DNA from: Erysipelotrichaceae bacterium | Lineage (GTDB): Bacteria > Bacillota_I > Bacilli_A > Erysipelotrichales > Erysipelotrichaceae | Direction of reading: 5' to 3' | NCBI GenBank assembly: GCA_012513225.1 | Contig: JAAZCQ010000024.1 | Span: 1 to 64,000 of the forward strand | DNA length: 64,000 nucleotides | Shown: positions 61,813 to 64,000 of the stretch, in pieces | How positions within the stretch are numbered: the stretch's first letter is position 1 | How the letters are laid out: every line of letters starts with the position of its first letter | Notes under the pieces: generated by a model | Databases searched by the model: none | Told to the model about the DNA's origin: nothing | Seen by the model: only the letters and a program-made list of their open reading frames with translations | Position numbers and translations under genes: made by a program

Positions 61813-62424
61813 CTAAAAACTCTTATTTTCAATTTTTTGTAAAATTTTATCAGCAAATAAAGCTAATCCAGCAGATAAAATACTGCCCCATAATATCTTA
61901 TTAACATTCATTGTTCTTAAACCATCAAATAGTATCGTACCAAGACCACCTGCATTAATTAATGCTCCAATAGTAGCAATCCCTATAGTAGAAACAACTG
62001 CCAATCTAATTCCAGTAAATAAAGACTTTTTAGCTAAAGGTATTTTAACTTTAATTAACATTTGCATATTGCTCATTCCCATACCTTTTGCAGCTTCAAT
62101 TATATTTTCATCCACATTATCTAATCCTGCTATAAAATTTCTTAACAAAATATATTGATTATATAAAACTAAAACTATTATTGCAGTATCTTTTCCTAAA
62201 CCAGTAATTGGTATTAATAATGAAAATAAGGCTAAACTTGGTATTGAATAAATCATAGAAAAAAACCCTGTTAAAATTGTAGAAATAATTTTAGACAACT
62301 GAACAAAAACAGTTAAAATCATAGCTAAAATTAAAGATATAATTATTGTGATTAAAACTATTTCTAAATGCTCTAATAAAGCAATTAATAATTTATCATA
62401 ATATTTCAAAAAATATATAATCAT
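61813..62424 (-). CDS. ABC transporter permease, glycine betaine/choline (Opu/ProW) family
   Basis: A 203-residue permease with five to six membrane segments. The ABC-interaction loop is EAAKGMGMSNMQMLIKVKIPLA near 108-129, followed by the typical GTILFDGLRTM near 170. It would import glycine betaine, carnitine or choline as osmoprotectant. ATG 62424 overlaps the ATPase stop by 4 bases; the longer frame to 62439 begins with TTG. Only one permease is found, so it may be a homodimer or a second permease lies outside the window. Confidence 0.9.
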   Translation of the reverse strand: MIIYFLKYYDKLLIALLEHLEIVLITIIISLILAMILTVFVQLSKIISTILTGFFSMIYSIPSLALFSLLIPITGLGKDTAIIVLVLYNQYILLRNFIAGLDNVDENIIEAAKGMGMSNMQMLIKVKIPLAKKSLFTGIRLAVVSTIGIATIGALINAGGLGTILFDGLRTMNVNKILWGSILSAGLALFADKILQKIENKSF

Positions 62425-63188
62425 ATATATTTCTCCCAAAGTTTAGTTTTTTCTTTTGCTGAGTTCATTAGAGTTTTAACAAATTCATCTTTAGGATTTT
62501 TTATAATGTTTTCTGGAGTATCAAACTGAATAATCTTACCCTCATTCATTATCATAACTCTATTACCCATCTTAAAAGCTTCTTCAATATCATGAGTAAC
62601 AAATAAAAATGTCTTTTTTAAACCACCATGAATTGAAAGTAATTCATCTTGCAACTTTAACCTAGTAATTGAGTCTATTGCACCAAAAGGTTCATCTAGC
62701 AACATTATTTTTGGATCAATTGCCAAGGCTCTTGCAAGTCCAATTCTTTGTTGTTGACCCCCAGATAATTGTTTAGGAAATCTATATTTATACTCTTTAG
62801 GATCAAGGCCAACTAAATTTAACAATTCATCAACTCTTGCATCAATTCTAGATTCTTCCCATTTCATTAATTTACAAACAACAGAAATATTCTCTTTTAT
62901 GTTCATATGAGGAAACAATCCTATTTGTTGAATAACATATCCTATTCTTCTTCTAACCTTAATAACATCAACAGTTTTTATGTTTTCTCCAAACAAAATT
63001 ATTTCACCCTTATCAGGATCTATCAATCTATTTGTCAACCTTAAAAGTGTTGTTTTCCCACTTCCAGAAGAACCCAAAATGGTTACTAGTTCACCTTCAT
63101 TAACTGTAAAACTAATATCATCAACAGCATTATAATTAGCCTTATCAAATTTTTTACTTACATTTTTAAATTCTATAGCAACACTCAT
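62421..63188 (-). CDS. ABC transporter ATPase, glycine betaine/choline (Opu) family
   Basis: A 255-residue ATPase. Walker A GSSGSGKTT near 38, Q-loop VIQQIGLFPHM near 87, signature LSGGQQQRIGLARA near 142, Walker B IMLLDEPFGAID near 163 and switch His in FVTHDIEEAF near 197 are intact. Unlike OpuAA and OpuCA it lacks C-terminal CBS domains, so osmotic gating through CBS is absent. GAGGTT precedes ATG 63188. Confidence 0.93.
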   Translation of the reverse strand: MSVAIEFKNVSKKFDKANYNAVDDISFTVNEGELVTILGSSGSGKTTLLRLTNRLIDPDKGEIILFGENIKTVDVIKVRRRIGYVIQQIGLFPHMNIKENISVVCKLMKWEESRIDARVDELLNLVGLDPKEYKYRFPKQLSGGQQQRIGLARALAIDPKIMLLDEPFGAIDSITRLKLQDELLSIHGGLKKTFLFVTHDIEEAFKMGNRVMIMNEGKIIQFDTPENIIKNPKDEFVKTLMNSAKEKTKLWEKYI

Positions 63189-63197
63189 AATAACCTC

Positions 63198-64000
63198 TTA
63201 TTTAATCGAATTATAAAACTCTTTTGCTACCTCTTCATACTCTTCTTTATCTATATCAACTTTTGCATTTAAATTTATCATTGTTTCAGTATCAAGTTTT
63301 TCAGTAACCCTATTTAAAATTTCTTCAATTTCAGGATTTTTATCTAGAATTTCTGTATGAATAATAGGTGTTAAATAATATGGTGGCCAGAATTGTTTAT
63401 CATCTTCTAAAACAGTAAACTTTTCTTTTTCTACAAGTGGACCTTCAGTAGTATAAGCAGGAGAAACATCTCCTTCATTATTTTCTAAAATTTGATATTT
63501 TAATCCATTATCATAAACCTTTATAGATTTAAAATTAAATTCTCCATAAATTTTTTCTAAACCTGGAATTCCATCTTCTCTCTCTTCAAAGTCACCTTGT
63601 GAAACAAATCTAATTTGACTAGATTTTTCTTGCAAATCAGAAATTGTATATATTCCTAGTTCTTTAGCAAGCTCAGTCCTAATTACCAAACCTTGACTAT
63701 CATTTGCGTTAGATTGCTTTAACCAAGTAACATTAAATTTCTCTGCATATTCTTTCTTTACAATATTGTAAACCTCTTTTGGATCACTTACCAATTCCAT
63801 CTTTAAAATTGAAAGAAGTCCAGTACCAGTATATTCAGGAAACATATCAATTTCATCATTGATTAAAGCACTATGAACAACTGAACCAGCAATATTAAAT
63901 TTTCTTTCAACATTAAATCCAGCATCCTCAAGTGCTAATGCATAAAGCTCTCCAACTATTAGGCTTTCTGTAAATGTTTTTGTTCCAATTCTAATTGTAG
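63198..64000 (-). CDS. Glycine betaine/choline ABC substrate-binding protein (OpuC-like), 5' end cut by window
   Basis: The frame is open to base 64000, so the gene starts outside the window. The visible part starts around TIRIGTKTFTESLIVGELYA and has INDEIDMFPEYTGTG, typical for OpuCC/OsmX-like binding proteins with their quaternary-ammonium box. The signal peptide is not visible. It precedes the ATPase gene by 9 bases, giving the order binding protein, ATPase, permease. Confidence 0.92.
   Translation of the reverse strand, partial: TIRIGTKTFTESLIVGELYALALEDAGFNVERKFNIAGSVVHSALINDEIDMFPEYTGTGLLSILKMELVSDPKEVYNIVKKEYAEKFNVTWLKQSNANDSQGLVIRTELAKELGIYTISDLQEKSSQIRFVSQGDFEEREDGIPGLEKIYGEFNFKSIKVYDNGLKYQILENNEGDVSPAYTTEGPLVEKEKFTVLEDDKQFWPPYYLTPIIHTEILDKNPEIEEILNRVTEKLDTETMINLNAKVDIDKEEYEEVAKEFYNSIK

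Overview
The window looks like chromosome from a very AT-rich, low-GC Gram-positive anaerobe (Bacillota; possibly the Bacilli/Erysipelotrichia/Izemoplasma side of the phylum). The evidence is indirect: AGGAGG-type ribosome sites, mannose-family PTS genes, a cre box, a CIRCE box, lipoprotein signal peptides, heterodimeric ABC exporters, clostripain and hybrid cluster protein. TGA is a normal stop (the GT14 gene, queH and tetR all end in it) and tryptophan is TGG, so this is not a code-4 mollicute. Gene density is very high, with many 1-, 4- or 8-base overlaps, and no gene-free stretch exceeds 300 bases. Both ends are cut: the 3' part of a class I ribonucleotide reductase beta gene on the left, and a glycine-betaine/choline-type binding protein gene on the right.

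Left part (1-17 kb): nrdB; a heterodimeric ABC exporter with one degenerate ATP site; a membrane-anchored clostripain-family peptidase; two Cof-type HAD phosphatases flanking tRNA-Arg(CCG); an RluA pseudouridine synthase with a type-2 malate/lactate dehydrogenase; SIMPL and SDR proteins. A six-gene operon (16740 to 13549, minus strand) then encodes a DUF5320-like protein, a DUF134 regulator, two NifX/NifB-fold proteins and two MinD-like ATPases carrying paired [4Fe-4S] ferredoxin motifs. It resembles the poorly understood orange-protein/Mrp-type clusters of anaerobes, and its promoter sits inside a perfect 17-bp inverted repeat.

Middle part (17-44 kb): two lipoproteins; an MBOAT/DHHW acyl-transfer pair; an operon with a predicted zinc-sensing ArsR protein, an exonuclease and an FMN-dependent 2-hydroxyacid dehydrogenase; the queuosine genes tgt-queA-queH; a flavinylated surface reductase; deoC facing hxlAB; a GT14 glycosyltransferase; a mannose-type PTS operon under a consensus promoter with a cre box; and a seven-gene operon with three cupin-type sugar-phosphate isomerase proteins, a GntR regulator and a HAD phosphatase. 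Together these indicate sugar-phosphate metabolism with pentose supply and catabolite control.

Right part (44-64 kb): cyclophilin; a TetR regulator with a clear promoter/operator; an RlmA-type rRNA methyltransferase; an NAD operon (malic enzyme, pncB, nadE, nadD); htpG under CIRCE; a CDF transporter with an MntE-like Asn-Asp/Asp-Asp metal site; a WYL regulator; ketopantoate reductase with a flavodoxin; hybrid cluster protein with a dyad at the class II activator position; an orphan PTS IIB-like protein; and an Opu-type ABC importer.

The signals most worth a second look are the Orp-like operon and its dyad, a set of genes whose start codon lies exactly where transcription should begin (probably leaderless), the triple-cupin isomerase operon, a terminator embedded in the coding sequence of the opposing gene, the repeated heptamers between hxlA and the GT14 gene, and the orphan PTS IIB-like protein.
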